Below are positions 24,871 through 37,260 of a stretch of 64,000 bases of DNA, one piece after another. The notes under the pieces were generated by a model. The model was not told where the DNA came from. It saw only the letters and a list, made by a program, of their open reading frames with translations, and did no database searches. Numbering within the stretch: the stretch's first letter is position 1; each line of letters starts with the position of its first letter. The DNA lies in the NCBI RefSeq assembly GCF_020921035.1, contig NC_063154.1, forward strand, positions 24,777,448-24,841,447, read 5' to 3'. The stretch is from Rhodamnia argentea. Its lineage: Eukaryota; Streptophyta; Magnoliopsida; Myrtales; Myrtaceae. A program made the translations under genes and the position numbers.

Positions 24871-26700
24871 GTCTAATTAAGTCCGAGCTCATTCATATAT
24901 CTACTTAGACTAAATAACTCAAAAATTTAAGTCAATAAGTTATGGTTATCTAGGTATATTAATAGTTCCCCATTACATCAATGTGTCGACGTAAGACTCT
25001 TTCACCAAATTAACACCTCATGCGCACCTGAATGTGCAAATCTCACTCTCACAAGCGAGCCTTCCTTATTAGGTTGCTCCACCCTAATAAATAGTATCAT
25101 TTTGCACCAACATATTTTAAATTAAATCTCCGCAAGAGTTGATATTAGCTGCTACATCCATCAATGCCAACCGCCACACATGTAATAACCACATTGGGCT
25201 ATCCGATGATGGCACATTGGAGCCGGGGTTGCTATAGGACAAGGCATACCTTCGCTCATTATCTCTTTTTCGCACGGACCGAACTATGATAACAATCCTC
25301 ACCTGACAACCACGAAAATCTGAGATATACTTTCCTTGAGATGATCATCAAACATCAAAACATATTCTCCAATACTGCTTATCGAGATGTGTAGAGAAGT
25401 TTAATACCTCATCCTAGGATTTGATCTCTAAGAGGGAGACAAAGCCTAAGCAAGGCTAATACAATACATGGGAGCCATTTTTACTATAAAATTTGGAATA
25501 GTGAGTTATAAGTTGACTAGATATATCAATTGTTTGCACTTGAGCCCTCTCTTGAAAATCTCTGTAGCATAAAATATAAGACTTCCGCTACCACTTCTAG
25601 GGATGCACAAAGAAAGTTTAATCCCTCATCCTAAAGAGATCTCTAAGAGGAACCAAAGTCGGAGTCTATTACCATATCTACTAGAATTAACCTCTCACTC
25701 AAATACTCAAATCAATGAGTTGGACAGTAACAAGATATGTCAACTGCTCACACTTATACTCCCTCTTTGAGATCTCTAAGCCGACTCTCGATTCTACTCG
25801 AGCACTAGCTAAGTTCTTAATACATGGCAGTTGTTTCTCCACCTTTACTTGCCCTCTCTTGACATTGAGGAGAAAATTTCACACATTCCATTTGCTGCAT
25901 TACGCAAACAGGCGCCTCTTCTTTCTTCAGAAATCTCCTTCCTAGTTCTGCCGATTACTAGTATATCACTTCAATGTACACGTTCCATCTATCTACCTTT
26001 TATGGAAGCCAACGACACCGATGCCGCTGATATTCAACCCAATCTCTAAAACGTAAAAAGCATCATTTTATAGTATAATCATCATGTTTTCATAAGAACT
26101 ACTCTTGGCGGATTAGATATCGGTGAGTGTGTTTGGTTCCGGAGTGGAACTGTTGCAAGAATGAATTGGTCCTAAACTACTGGAAAGAATGTACCCAATG
26201 AGGGCATCATGACCAAATTTTAAGGTTGAACCGAACCGGTGGCGTGCAAACCAAACTTTTTACGAGATTCATCTCATGGGGAATGCCTTTCGTGCCTTGT
26301 ACTAGCAAGTGTTGTCGGATCAAGGCAGAGCAATTAGTTCTTGAAGAACTCTTTACATGCCCCACATGCTCGCGAGCTTTCTCTTAGAGATTCATCATTC
26401 CGCCCTAACTTGCATCTTCAAGAGAGCAGTCAAAATCAAAACTTGCAATACCATCTAAAGTAAGAATCGGCCAACTCTTGCTGGTCTCCCTTCAAACCAA
26501 GAGGAAACCTAAGTCCGAGCCTTTCAACATATCCAGTTAGACTTATCCTTACTCAAAAGCTTAAACTATTAAGTTATGGACCAATTTGAATATATTAACT
26601 GCCCCATACCACACAAGTTCTTCGATGTAAAACTTCTTTAACACAACTCACGCGCGCCTTCTATTAAGACTTACAGAGCATACCTATCTAAATGCGGGTT
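24871..26700. repeat. Diverged direct repeats, about 150 bp each, several copies
   Basis: Related segments start near 24878, 25440, 25655 and 26510. They share words such as 'gtccgagyc', 'catatcyactaga', 'actcaaa...caatgagttatgg' and 'atatatcaa(c/t)tg(c/t)...cac'. Two also share 'cctcatcctaRga...gatctctaagagg' (near 25408 and 25626). They may come from repeated insertions of one element or from decayed tandem duplication. No gene is visible. Confidence 0.5.
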
Positions 26701-27086
26701 CACTGGTCATGAAAAAGAAAAATTGAATGGACCTTCCTGTTTGAAATTTGAGAAAGATGGAAGGCGACTTTTCGTTAGGCATTCAGATTTTGCGCTTTCT
26801 TTGAGGCAGGGGAACATCTCTTTGGCTGAAAGCAGGACGTGAGGATGGAAAGCTTCGGTATGGACCCAGTGGACTCGAGGCAAAACGAAACATGACTTTG
26901 TCTTTTGTTTTTGTCGATAGTAGCCAACGTTGACGCCCATGTAAAGAGAAGTGGGTTTTGCCTAGAGGTTGACGAAAAGTCAATCCCATTGTGGCCTGCG
27001 CGTGGGGTTTAAAGAACAATTGGTTTGGTCTACCACCAGAGCTCATCTTATCAGCTTCAGTCTTGTATATGCACATATATAGGATA

Positions 27087-27566
27087 ATTAACAAAAAAAA
27101 AAATTCTTAAATGTGTTGTATAGATGCTAATTCAGTCCGAGATTTTGTAATTTTACTAATTTTAGCCCTAAATATTTTGACGATATCAATATAATCCTTC
27201 TAGTCAATTTTTTGACCGAAAATCTTATTTTTTTTTCCATATTTCCTTTTTCTTTTTTAAAATAAAATTTTAAAAAATGCAAAATTTATCCACATTAGCA
27301 TGGCAATACCACATCGAATGTTCACATCAACAATTTCGGGACAAAATTGACCAAAAGTTGGCTTGGTATGAAATGAACTTATAATCATGAAACTGACGAT
27401 TGAGCTGTGGAGTTCGAGCGGATCTCTACAGAGCATTAGACATCAAAATTTGGATATTCCAGAATAACTATATTAGTGCATTGCCAAAGGTATAGGACTA
27501 TATTAGTCGGACTGAAAATTAGGACTAAATCAATATACGTGTAATATATTTATCACCTTTTTTTTG
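27087..27566. mobile_element. Decayed inverted-repeat element, same family as 20792-21533
   Basis: The left end (ATTAACAAAAAAAAAAATTC) and the inner words 'aattcagtc' and 'ctaaatattttgac' match the ends of the 20.8-kb element. The right side carries partly inverted counterparts (for example acaaaattgacc and ggactgaaaattaggac). The limits are approximate. Confidence 0.45.
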
Positions 27567-28532
27567 TGGTTGTAATTCTCTCGCATATATCGGCCTATAC
27601 GAAAAGTAACAGTTATTGTCGATATAGAAAGAGAGTTTCAAATGAATCCACGCATCATGCATGAACTCCAACGTGTAATTAATAGGGTGCTACTTGGTCC
27701 ATCTATGGAACCGCAAGTGATCCACATGAAAACTCTAAAAAGACAAGACGACAGATTACATTCAATAGGACCCGCCTCAATAGCTCACGCATCTGCTGCT
27801 CGTGACTCCGGTTATGTAGTCAATAACAGGTATGCATCAGAAGCAGATGATTGTCATCCTCCCAATGGATCGACGAAGCGGGGTTAAGCTTTGGTAATCC
27901 TGACTTAGTTAACATATTCGGTTTGATCTAGCTTCACCAGAGGCCCGCACCATGGGTCTCACTGCTCTTTTCAGCTGTAATAAATCCATATAAGACCTAC
28001 TTCCTCTCTCATGTTTAACACAGTAGCATCTCGACAAACGCTAAGCTAAACAAGCATATACTGTACGCTACCACCACATATTTGATGTGAAGGACAGACA
28101 TTTGTTCGAATTGGGTCCAGGTCTCAGACACCCGATTCTAGGGAGCAAGCCGGTCGAGGTTCAAGGCCTTCTAACCTTTAAACCCGAGATGGCTTTAGTT
28201 TTGATGTCTGTGTAGGACCGATGGTCCATTCATTGTGCCCTCAAGATGGGGAATTCAATGCCTTGCTTTGTATTTAGTTGCAGTACCCAGAAGGCTAACC
28301 AATCTTTTGTTAAACGCTTTAGACCTTCATATATACCGAAATATAAAGCAAAGTCTCACACAGACTTGAGAGATCCGGCGATACAACGCACAAAAGCTAT
28401 AAATATGAGAGAAAACCAGAAAAAGAAGATACAACGTCGGAGTGGAAGAAACATCGGAATGCCACTGAAGGACAGAATGAAAAAAACAAAAGAAAAGAGC
28501 CAGTGACCCATTCAAAATTTTTCTTTCCAACT

Positions 28533-28534
<2 letters not shown>
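27567..28534. other. Intergenic, no gene recognised
   Basis: Short open frames at 27642-27887 and 28246-28506 have no recognisable domain and no intron-exon structure that I can link to a protein family. Confidence 0.4.

Positions 28535-28578
<44 letters not shown>
28535..28578. repeat. (GA)22 microsatellite
   Basis: A perfect 44-bp GA run lying about 360 bp beyond the stop codon of the minus-strand RUS6-type gene. Confidence 0.97.
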
Positions 28579-28580
<2 letters not shown>

Positions 28581-28936
28581 CTGCCCTGTGATGTCACCCT
28601 GTCACCCAGACAAAAAAAGTACTATGGTACAGCTACTTTTTTGGACCTCAATATTTCCATCTTGCAGGGTCGCATCCGCATGATTGAGCGCAGACACTCC
28701 ATTAGAAATGTGTTACTCGGGATTTTGACCGCTAAATAGGAGCCATCACCAATAGGCTTGGCAGACAGCCCCTTTGCTAACAGCTTGTTTGTATCATCCA
28801 TCCATAATTGCTGTTATTTGACAGTGGGACCCGTGTAGAAGATGCTCAAGATCTGGACTTAGACCTTCAAAGCCCTCCATATGTGAGAAGAGGACAAAAG
28901 TCAACTGAGTCATTGAATCTTATGCTGTTAATTTTC

Positions 28937-31900
28937 TCAACACAACCGAGCACGACCGGGATTAAGAAGTGATTCAGACATCACCCACCCCTGGAACGAG
29001 ATAATTTTCAATTTGTTAGAACATTATAGTAGTTCAGTTCTAGGCATGAATGATAAGGTGAGTTTTGGTTGTTCCAATGAAGCTTTAGGAGCTATATGAT
29101 AGTAATGTCATTTCAGTTAGACAAGTGTGAGTGCTTGCCAGACATACGCTAGCACCAGGACACTGTGGCAAGTGATATCAAGGCATGCATACATATCAAT
29201 TAAACTATTTCTTTTTAGATAAAATAAGGTGTAGATTCACTTGCCTGTTCTGCCGCTTTACTCTTAAAATGCCCATAAGAGGCTGACACCATTTCACAAG
29301 ACTCGGCAATGCGATCCTCAAGGTTAGCAGTTGATAATTCATGGTATGAGTAATTTGGTTCTTGTGGTGACCCAGAAGATGACCGGCCTTTGTTTGATGA
29401 TTGTAGGAAATGCAGAAGTACATGAGCCTGAAGCAGAGAGATGTACATAGTAAGACCCTCACGTGGAAAGATAATCAAATTTATTCGGTAAAATGGAGTA
29501 AAGCAATGCAGGAAGCAACAATGTCTCACATGGTAGGCTGCCTTAAGAACGTCGTCAGGCTTCGACTTATCCTTCAGCAATGCAAACACTTTACCCTTTG
29601 CGGGATTGTAAGTGACGATATATTTTTCTTGCTGTCGTCAATCAAGATAAAATCCTTGTTTGTTACAAAGGCAATACAGGAAAAGTGGGGTACACAAACA
29701 CACAAACCCCCACACACGCCCACAGAATGGAGAGAGGGAGAGAGAGAGAGAGAGAGAAAGAGGGAGAGAGAGAGAGATATTACCTCAAAGAAAGGTGCTA
29801 CAGCCAGATATGCAACTGCATCCTGAAAGGCATCCTTGAATCTTGGTCCTGTCAAATGCAAGAGCTCAGCTCAGACGTTTGAAGAAATAGGGTAAGTTCT
29901 TTCTTTCAATCTTCAAAATACCTACCAAGAACAATAGGTCTCTCTTTCAACCATGGAAACATAAATATTTTTTCTTTCATGTTCCCTTCTCGCAAAGATG
30001 GGACTTGACCTGCATGTTGAGCAACACTTACTTAATTGTAAGGCATGTATGCACCTTCCACAATATGACATGAATTTGTAAGGGAGGAACAGATCATGCT
30101 CTTGATTATGAGAATGACTACAATGTCATCCATGCCACAGAGAAACACATTCCCACCTGTCTTCAGGAACGAATCCACAGCCACACTGAATCTTGCACGG
30201 TTCAACGTATGCAGAACTACAGACTTCACCTGCAAAAAACACAATAATAGATGGATCAAGAAACCCAACTGTGCATAAGAAAGCATTTTCCTTCGATATC
30301 TCATCCCCTTGTGTCTGTGAACAAGTGCTTTTGCGGGCATGAGAGAGTTTTGTAAACAAACCTCCTGGTAGGAGCTGAAGATATATCCACATGATAAAAG
30401 AGCAAATGTTCTAACCAAGGAGGGATTCCTCTTGGAGATCATAATGCTCAAGCCAGTTCCTAACTGAGAAATGATAAATGACACATCAAATTCAACTAAC
30501 AAAAGATGCAGTATAAATACAGAAAAACGCTGTATACAAGCATTGTAGAACAAAATCTAAGCAATAATTTCCAACGACATAAGAAAACATTATCTATTCA
30601 AAGATTGTGCTTTACTCGCTAAACAACATCTCATGCAGATGAATTTAATGGAAATATATGATGGAATTCAATATGAAGGGCATCACTGCTTGTCCAAGAC
30701 TACCACATAGTGCTACTATTACGTGCTACTGCTATCAAATTTTAACCTGAAACAGGTAGCTAGAACCTTGCTAGTGATTATCATTTGTATCATAAAGAAT
30801 CCCCAATTCTTGAGTCTACGACGCAGACACCAGTCGACAATGAAAATAAATGTACCACAACACCTGCCCAACCACACGCTCTTCTCTTTCCTATTCTATT
30901 TCACAATCACAAGATGAAAAGGGAAAGACGAATGGAAGGAGGAAAACCGAACTTCCATTATCACTCGCACAAATAAGCAATAGCACCCTTACTGTCTGGA
31001 ATCAAGAGTGCACCAGTTGCATGTCAACCACAAACCACAATACCCACTTAAATTCAATATATGAAAATTTGACTGGTCAAAGACATATTCCTTAAAATCT
31101 AATAGAACTTCGACTCACTTAAGATGCATGAAAAGAAGGTGCCCTCTAAGCATTCATCAGGAAGTTTCCCATACCCCGTATCACTCCCCAAAGGCAAAAA
31201 ATAGCACATTGTGATTGATTCATTGATGTGAATGGTGGATGATATTACATAGAAACAGAGCGCTTCAGGGAAATAGAGGCCATAACTGAATTTCCAGGGT
31301 AAAAATAGCAAGTAAAGCATACTTGTGTAAGGTAAGGACAATGAAACAAAGATTGAAAGAAAAGCTTCCCCAAGTAGATTCTACTTTTTTCTTACAAACA
31401 AGTTGGTTAACTATTAGCGACTCAAGAAGCTCTCTTTAGACATGAACAGTATGCACATAATTTAACCATCTTATTCCCAGAAGGGAAAGGAAAAGCATGC
31501 GGTGATGACACTATCTTGCAGATTTAAGGTCACAACGACAAGGTATAGTGGTTAATATGCTCATAAGAGGCATTTTAAACAATATGTCATACCATCAAAT
31601 AATAACTAATTTAACTGCTCTGACTTTGATTTCATTGTCAAAACTAGAAGTGAAGACAGTAATTCAATCTCAGTTAGACAATCAAAAGCAAATTCATAGT
31701 GCTTATAGAGAAAACCAGACCCTAAGAAGAAAGCATGTTAGGCAAGCTGGAGAAAAGACAGGAAGGGCTGTAATGAGGAAAACACAATGGGTATGTGCAA
31801 ACTATTATCCCTGTTGGATCAATCTAAGAAATCAGGATCTTGTTAAAATCAATCCATCGGATCCTCATGTAGTGTAAAGATTTGACAAATAAGCAAATAC

Positions 31901-34900
31901 ATCTGACTAAAAATTTTTTTACAAGTACCAAATCTGCAAGATTGCCAACACATTCTCCCTTTGCAGTAACATCTCCGATGTTTTCTCCTCTAGCAAAAGC
32001 TTTGTAAATTGGTGTCCGGGTAGATGTTGATGTTACCGCAGCTACATTCTGCATGTTAAGCACTAAGAAGTGAAGGGACTGAAAAGAAATTAAATCACGT
32101 CAAATATCTGATAAAGTAAAATCCAACCTTGGCCACATTGGCAACACATGCCAAAGGAAGAAATAGATGAGGCACAGCTGCAGTTGCCAACTCCAACGCA
32201 GCACCTAATTCCATAAGAAGATCCCCCGAAATGCGCAACTAAAATTTTCCAGCAATGCAAGAAGAACATCAATAGTTTCAGTAGAAAAGCCAGCACATAC
32301 AGCATAGTCATCAACAGAAGGCATGTTACCTGTTTTAGATCATAATCGAACTTCTTTCCTTGCCTTGCAAAAAGCATCTTCCCAACACGTCCAGCACCGT
32401 CCTACAGTTTCGGACAATGTCAATTTGGTTATGAGGAAAACTATAGAGACAGTCAAACTCCCCGAAAAAGGAAGTCCCATTCATGTTTCTTTCCCTGAAA
32501 TTTACAATAGGGCAACTAATTGGCACTACTAGTCTACAACGCCAATGCCTAATTTTTTCAACTAAGCTAGCTAATCCCTACAAAATTTGAAGCAGTTATG
32601 AGAGTCAAACACCCACAATCAAACTCGTGTCACTTGATTCCGACAGGCATGTGAGTATTTAGGGTCCAACATCTAAGCAGAGATGTACAGCCATACAAAT
32701 GAAGGATAGGTTCATTTAATCACGACGATGTGTGACCTTTAACTAATTATTTGACAAAACCTTCAGCCTCACCCTCTTCCATCCAAATAATCATGTGTGC
32801 TAAATGCATCCTCCCTTATTACAACACAAAGTTTGCATGATATGCTAGTATTTGCTGCACCGGAGCGGGTTGTCAAATCACATGGAACTCTTCTGAAAGT
32901 AGTCTTATCAAGATGAAAAAAGCAACACCCCCAAGGAAAAGAAAAGGGGAAAATAGCCAAAATTACAATGGTGCCATCTATAGACTTTCACGAACAGAGA
33001 GTCGAGCTCTGGCTGAATCACTCCACTGCCAAAGATTAACCACCCCTATCCCCTCCAAAAGAAAAAGGGACAAAATAGAGATGGAAAGGAGGAAACGTGC
33101 CTAACTAAAACTGTAAACATTTTATAATAAAGAAGATCGAGCAACTACGCAAGTATTGGTGTGACATCGAAGCAGTTCGCAGAACAATTGAATTTCCGTG
33201 GTGTAAATATTAAGAACCCCGGGAAATGTTGGAGAAATATTTTATCACCAGCACTATCCAGACTAAACAAAGGCACCAGGCACCTTTTATCGCAGGAACT
33301 ATCAGGAACAATCGAAGACGAACACTACTAGGTGTGCTATTGCCAATTACAAATTCCATAGGGGATCTTGTAGGGCTTCCACTTTCATGTCTAAATCATC
33401 ATTGTTAAATTTATACACTCCATGGTAATATGCTGAAAATTCCAACCTTGAGAATCCAGTTAATAGCAACGGCCCCAGAAGTAGCTCTCCTTTGTGAAAT
33501 TCCAACAGAATTCAAAAGTGTCTGTGTAGTGAAAACTCCCATTGCTCCACCAAAGAAGTGCTGCAACAGACATAACGATGTTTGAGAGCCAGGGAGCACT
33601 AAAGCATGCGCCGGCATTGTGCAGCAATTTAATGACCTGATCCATGTGTTCAGTACTAAGAATGAGGGTTTTTTATTCCGCTAAAATGGGAGAGTCGCAA
33701 AATTGTAGCAGTACCTTTAACGCCCTCCATGTCATGTATGGCACATATGAGGGGGTGACACTATCGGGAAAACCTTCGGGGACGACATAGGATCTTACAA
33801 ATGACATGAGCTCCTGAATCAAGACAAGCTTGATAGTGAGGTTGCCAAACAACTCGGCACATTTATTTTGAGTGGCAGGCAATTATTCATTGTGGCGATG
33901 AACGTTAATTAGCCGGAGAAAAGCAGAAGAAACACAAGAAGTAAAACATCAAAGAAGGATGACCCGTTTACAGGTTATGCAATCAACCAACAACAAGCAA
34001 GCAGAAACAAGAGACTCATACGAGCTAACAAAGAACCAATTGGGACAACCAAAAAATTCAACATATAACGGATCTAATTAAAAGAATCAAGTATCATGAC
34101 AGAGTCCCTATGCTTCATACTCATTCATTGATAAATTTATAATCCATGTCCATCTCATGTCAGGAATGAGACAAGCAGGAGATACCCTCACAATAATACC
34201 CTACCACGTCAGTGTACAACTTGTAATCAGGCAGACATCCAGGTAAGCACAACACTAGATATTGATTATTGACGTGATAATTCTACAGTCTAGCAAAGTG
34301 GAGGATCTGGATATCTGCAATTAAGGCAACTAGCGGGTAAACTAAATCGAAATTGGAAGGAACAAACTGGCAAAAAGTTTCTTCCTTTCACATAAACAAG
34401 CTAACTATCCACTACAATTGACAAGCGACCGAGTTCTCTCACTCCGAAAATTGAATTTTTATCGCCATCATCAAAGCACAAGTCCTGGCAAAATCACGCA
34501 GTTCATCAACTTCCAGCGAACACATTGGCGCCTCCAAAAGTGCCGCGCACCCCCTTCCAATTCAACAATACGTACCAACGGCTGCCCACACAACAATGCA
34601 TCCTAACCAGACCAACGAACACATCAAGCAAAACAAACTTCCAAACAATCGAAAGGCAATACTGACGTCAGCCGGCGATTGAGGAGACTGCAAGCTGATG
34701 GCGCGGAACGAACCCTTCTTGAACCTCCCGGAGACGGACGCCTCGTTCTCGGCGACGTACTGCCACCTGCGGCCGTCCACCACCTCGCAGCAGATCAACC
34801 GCATGCTGGAGTCGACGAATTGCTCGCCCCCGACCCCGAACGCGGCCGCCTGGGGCCCCGGCTCGCGGCTCGACTCCGCGGCAACCAGGGGAGGAGGCGG

Positions 34901-35038
34901 AGGAGGAGGGCCGGGAGGGGCGGAGGCGAGATTGGCGCTGATCCGGAGGGTCTCGCGGACGAGGAGCCTCGCCTCCTGCGAGGAAGCGAGGGTCTGGGAA
35001 GGAGAGCCGGGGGGCCTCTTGATCTTCATGGGAGCCAT
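28937..35038 (-). CDS. RUS6: Root UVB sensitive family protein, RUS6 type (DUF647)
   Basis: The RUS/DUF647 family is conserved in plants; members act in early seedling development and UV-B sensing, and RUS6 is essential for embryos in Arabidopsis. Molecular activity is unknown. Thirteen exons on the minus strand: 35038-34667, 33813-33715, 33560-33447, 32401-32330, 32238-32128, 32048-31929, 30463-30362, 30229-30157, 30009-29926, 29848-29784, 29631-29530, 29427-29245 and 28990-28937. They join without frame error into 516 residues. The N-terminus (MAPMKIKRPPG) has a proline run. The DUF647 core includes YVVPEGFPDSVTPSYVPYMTWRALK, HFFGGAMGVFTTQTLLNSVG, GKMLFARQGKKFDYDLK and NPSLVRTFALLSCGY. Hydrophobic stretches in the core suggest membrane association. 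The last intron has a GC donor, and the final exon reads GWVMSESLLNPGRARLC. The gene appears intact. The first exon is GC-rich, so open frames on the opposite strand there are shadows. Confidence 0.96.
28991..29244 (-). other. GC-AG intron of the RUS6 gene (last intron)
   Basis: On the minus strand exon 12 ends GAACAG at 29245 and is followed by GCAAGT. The acceptor is TTCCAG just before 28990. Splicing restores the conserved reading AAEQ/GWVMSES. Reading through instead would add nine unrelated residues and stop. Confidence 0.85.
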
Positions 35039-35088
35039 CAGTCGGGAAGAGAATGTTGGGCGCGAGATGGCGAGAGGCAGAGGAAGGG

Positions 35089-35145
35089 GTATAAATACTG
35101 ATAGAGAGAGAGAGAGAGAAGGAGTTAGAGAGAGAAAGCTCTTCG
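35089..35145 (-). promoter_or_regulatory. CT-rich leader and TATA-like site of the RUS6 gene
   Basis: Read on the minus strand, a CT-repeat tract (35101-35121) precedes the ATG, with a TATTTATA-like sequence near 35090. The TATA-like site is only about 50 bases from the ATG, so it may not be the true promoter. Confidence 0.3.
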
Positions 35146-35616
35146 ATGTTAACGAAGAGAAGGAATGGCGGTGGAAGCAAAGGGAGGGGAGGGGAGGTGG
35201 TGACCTACGCAGAGAAGAGAAACCAGAATTATTATAACGGAGCTACTGAGGACGCTTTTCTTTCTGTTTCCCCTTTTCACATCCTCTCCTCTCGTGTCTT
35301 TCTTTCCTTCCCCCCTACTGTTGTATTGGAATTCGAGAATCGGACCGAACCGAATCGGACAAAATCCTCAACTTACAACAAATAATGAATGGAGATTTAC
35401 CTCGATGGCCATTCTTTTCCTTTGAGAAGGGAAAAGGTGTGGTGGGGACGTGTGAGAAAGGAGCATGATTTCGTAACCTGCACACGCACATAACACACAC
35501 TGTGACTCATAAAATAAAATAAAACCATTTCAAATGAAAAACTTGATTACTCGATTAATTTATACTGTTTTATTTTGAAATCGTGTCGCTTCTGTGTTTT
35601 CTCATTGAAATCTCAC

Positions 35617-35915
35617 TTTTTTTCACCACGAAATAAAAAGTGAAAGGTTCTCGAGGAGGACTAGAAATTCACCGATTCATTTGCCCGACTCCAAAATTTT
35701 GGATCCGAGAGTCGCGAGGTCGGTTCCCAATTTTAAGTCGGGAATCGGACCAACATAGAAAAGGATGACCCATATGATGTTTTGTTATTGAAGATTTTAC
35801 CTTTTTTCACAAAAAATAAAAAGTGAAAGGTTTTCGAGAGAATAGAAAATTAGTCGGTCCAGTTTTCGATTCCAAAAAATTTTAAATCGGGGATCGATTT
35901 GAGAAAAGATGACCC
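35617..35915. repeat. Two diverged direct repeats, 180 bp apart
   Basis: 'ttttttcac...aaataaaaagtgaaaggtt(c/t)tcgag' occurs near 35618 and again near 35803. Each is followed by similar text ending in 'aaaa(g)gatgacccatat', which appears a third time near 35937. This looks like a decayed tandem duplication. Nearby 'gaatcggaccgaacc' words (35338-35362) resemble the inner sequence of the hAT-like family. Confidence 0.55.
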
Positions 35916-36444
35916 ATATTTTTTTTTTTTGTCAAAGATGACCCATATTTAATGACCGATTAAACTCGTGTGTTTCTTTTTTTTGTATGTAATGGAATTA
36001 TTAGATTAATTTTGCTGTTTTATAGGTAGATAGAGAAAAAGTAAAAAGGAACAAAAAAAAAAAAAGGCAACACCCCACGAGTTGTCCGGGGGGGCCACCG
36101 GCGACGAGCAAGGGCATCTCCCTCTTCTTCTCCTCCTCCTAGATTGTCTTTTGTCTTAAGAGGGAGGGAGGGAGGTGATAGAGTCACGGGTGCGTGCACG
36201 GAGGTGGCACCGGGATTGGGAGATGGAGTCGACACGTGGCGGGGCGCGTGGGCATCTCACTCACCCCACTTGTGTCGTCTTTGGATTTCCTTGTCCATCT
36301 GATCTGACGACGGTGCGGACGAGGAGGAAATCTGGGGTGCCGTATTGTCATGGAGCTGGCGCACGTGCTGCGCCCATGCACCTGTTATCGACATCATCAT
36401 AGCAATTATGAATTATTTTACTTTTAAACTTATTCTATAATAAT

Positions 36445-36836
36445 TAAAACAAGAAAAAAATTCAAATAAAAACTTGAAGTATCCTCGTTATTATTTCAAA
36501 AAAAGTCAACCAATGACATTTTCATCATTTGATTTTTATTTTATTTTTTTCCCCTTCCTTCTATTGGTGGCTAGGCTCAAGCGATAACCGACCATTGACA
36601 AGAGCTCGGGCGATGCCGATGAGGGCTGCCCTCGCCCAACCCTCGCTGATGGTTGGTTATCGCCTGAAATTGGCCACCGATGAGAAGGAAGGAAAAAACA
36701 AAGACTAAAATGCTCTTGCTCAAGTGTTTTTTTGAAATAATGAAGGCGTTTCAAACCTTTATTTGAAATAAGCTCCACTTTAAGTCTTTATTTGAGAAAA
36801 CAAGAGCACTTCAAACCCTTATTTGAAATTTTTCCT
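36445..36836. mobile_element. Small inverted-repeat element with GC-rich centre
   Basis: The left side carries 'attcaaataaaaacttgaagt' and 'ttatttcaaaaaaa'. The right side carries the inverse of these twice (tttttttgaaataatgaagg, ttcaaacccttatttgaaattt). The centre holds 'gagggctgccctcgcccaaccctcgc', like the core of the 20.8-kb element. No coding capacity. Confidence 0.45.
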
Positions 36837-36884
36837 TAAAACAATCATAATTTCACAAACTTAGATATACTTATTTTAATGTGT

Positions 36885-37260
36885 GGGAAAAGTGCATTGG
36901 AAGTCCTAAAACTTGTCACAAAAATGTAATTGATTCCTAAGAGTTTCAAAAAGTGCATTTAAATCCTAAAACTTATTACGAAAGTGCATTTGAGTCCTAA
37001 AACTTTTAAAAATTGCAATAGAGTCCTAAAAATTGTCATATTAGTTCAATCAAGTTCTTCCATTGATTGCATTTTTTGAATATTTTAGGACTCGATTGCA
37101 ATTTCAAGATAAGTTTTAGAACTTGATTGCACTGTTTGAGAGTTTCGAGACTCGAATACACTTTCGTGTCAAGTTTTATGACTTGATTGAACTTTTTAAA
37201 AGATTTAGGACTCATTTATACTTACATGACAAGTTTTAAGACCTACATTGCACTTATCCC
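36885..37260. mobile_element. Foldback element built from short internal repeats
   Basis: The left end GGGAAAAGTGCATTGGAAGTC and the inverse of the right end (GGGATAAGTGCAATGTAGGTC) match. Each arm consists of four to five degenerate units of about 37 bp ('tcctaaaacttgtcacaaaa(g/a)tg(c/t)aattgag'), in direct order on the left and inverted on the right. The arms meet near 37065. The whole unit could fold into one long hairpin. Confidence 0.65.

Noticed and set aside
29410..29882. Plus-strand open frames with Arg-Glu repeats
   Set aside because: They come from a GA repeat in an intron and from the antisense of RUS6 exons.
34668..35237. Long open frames on both strands over the first RUS6 exon
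   Set aside because: The exon is GC-rich, which lowers stop frequency in all frames. Only the minus-strand frame starting at 35038 joins conserved DUF647 exons.
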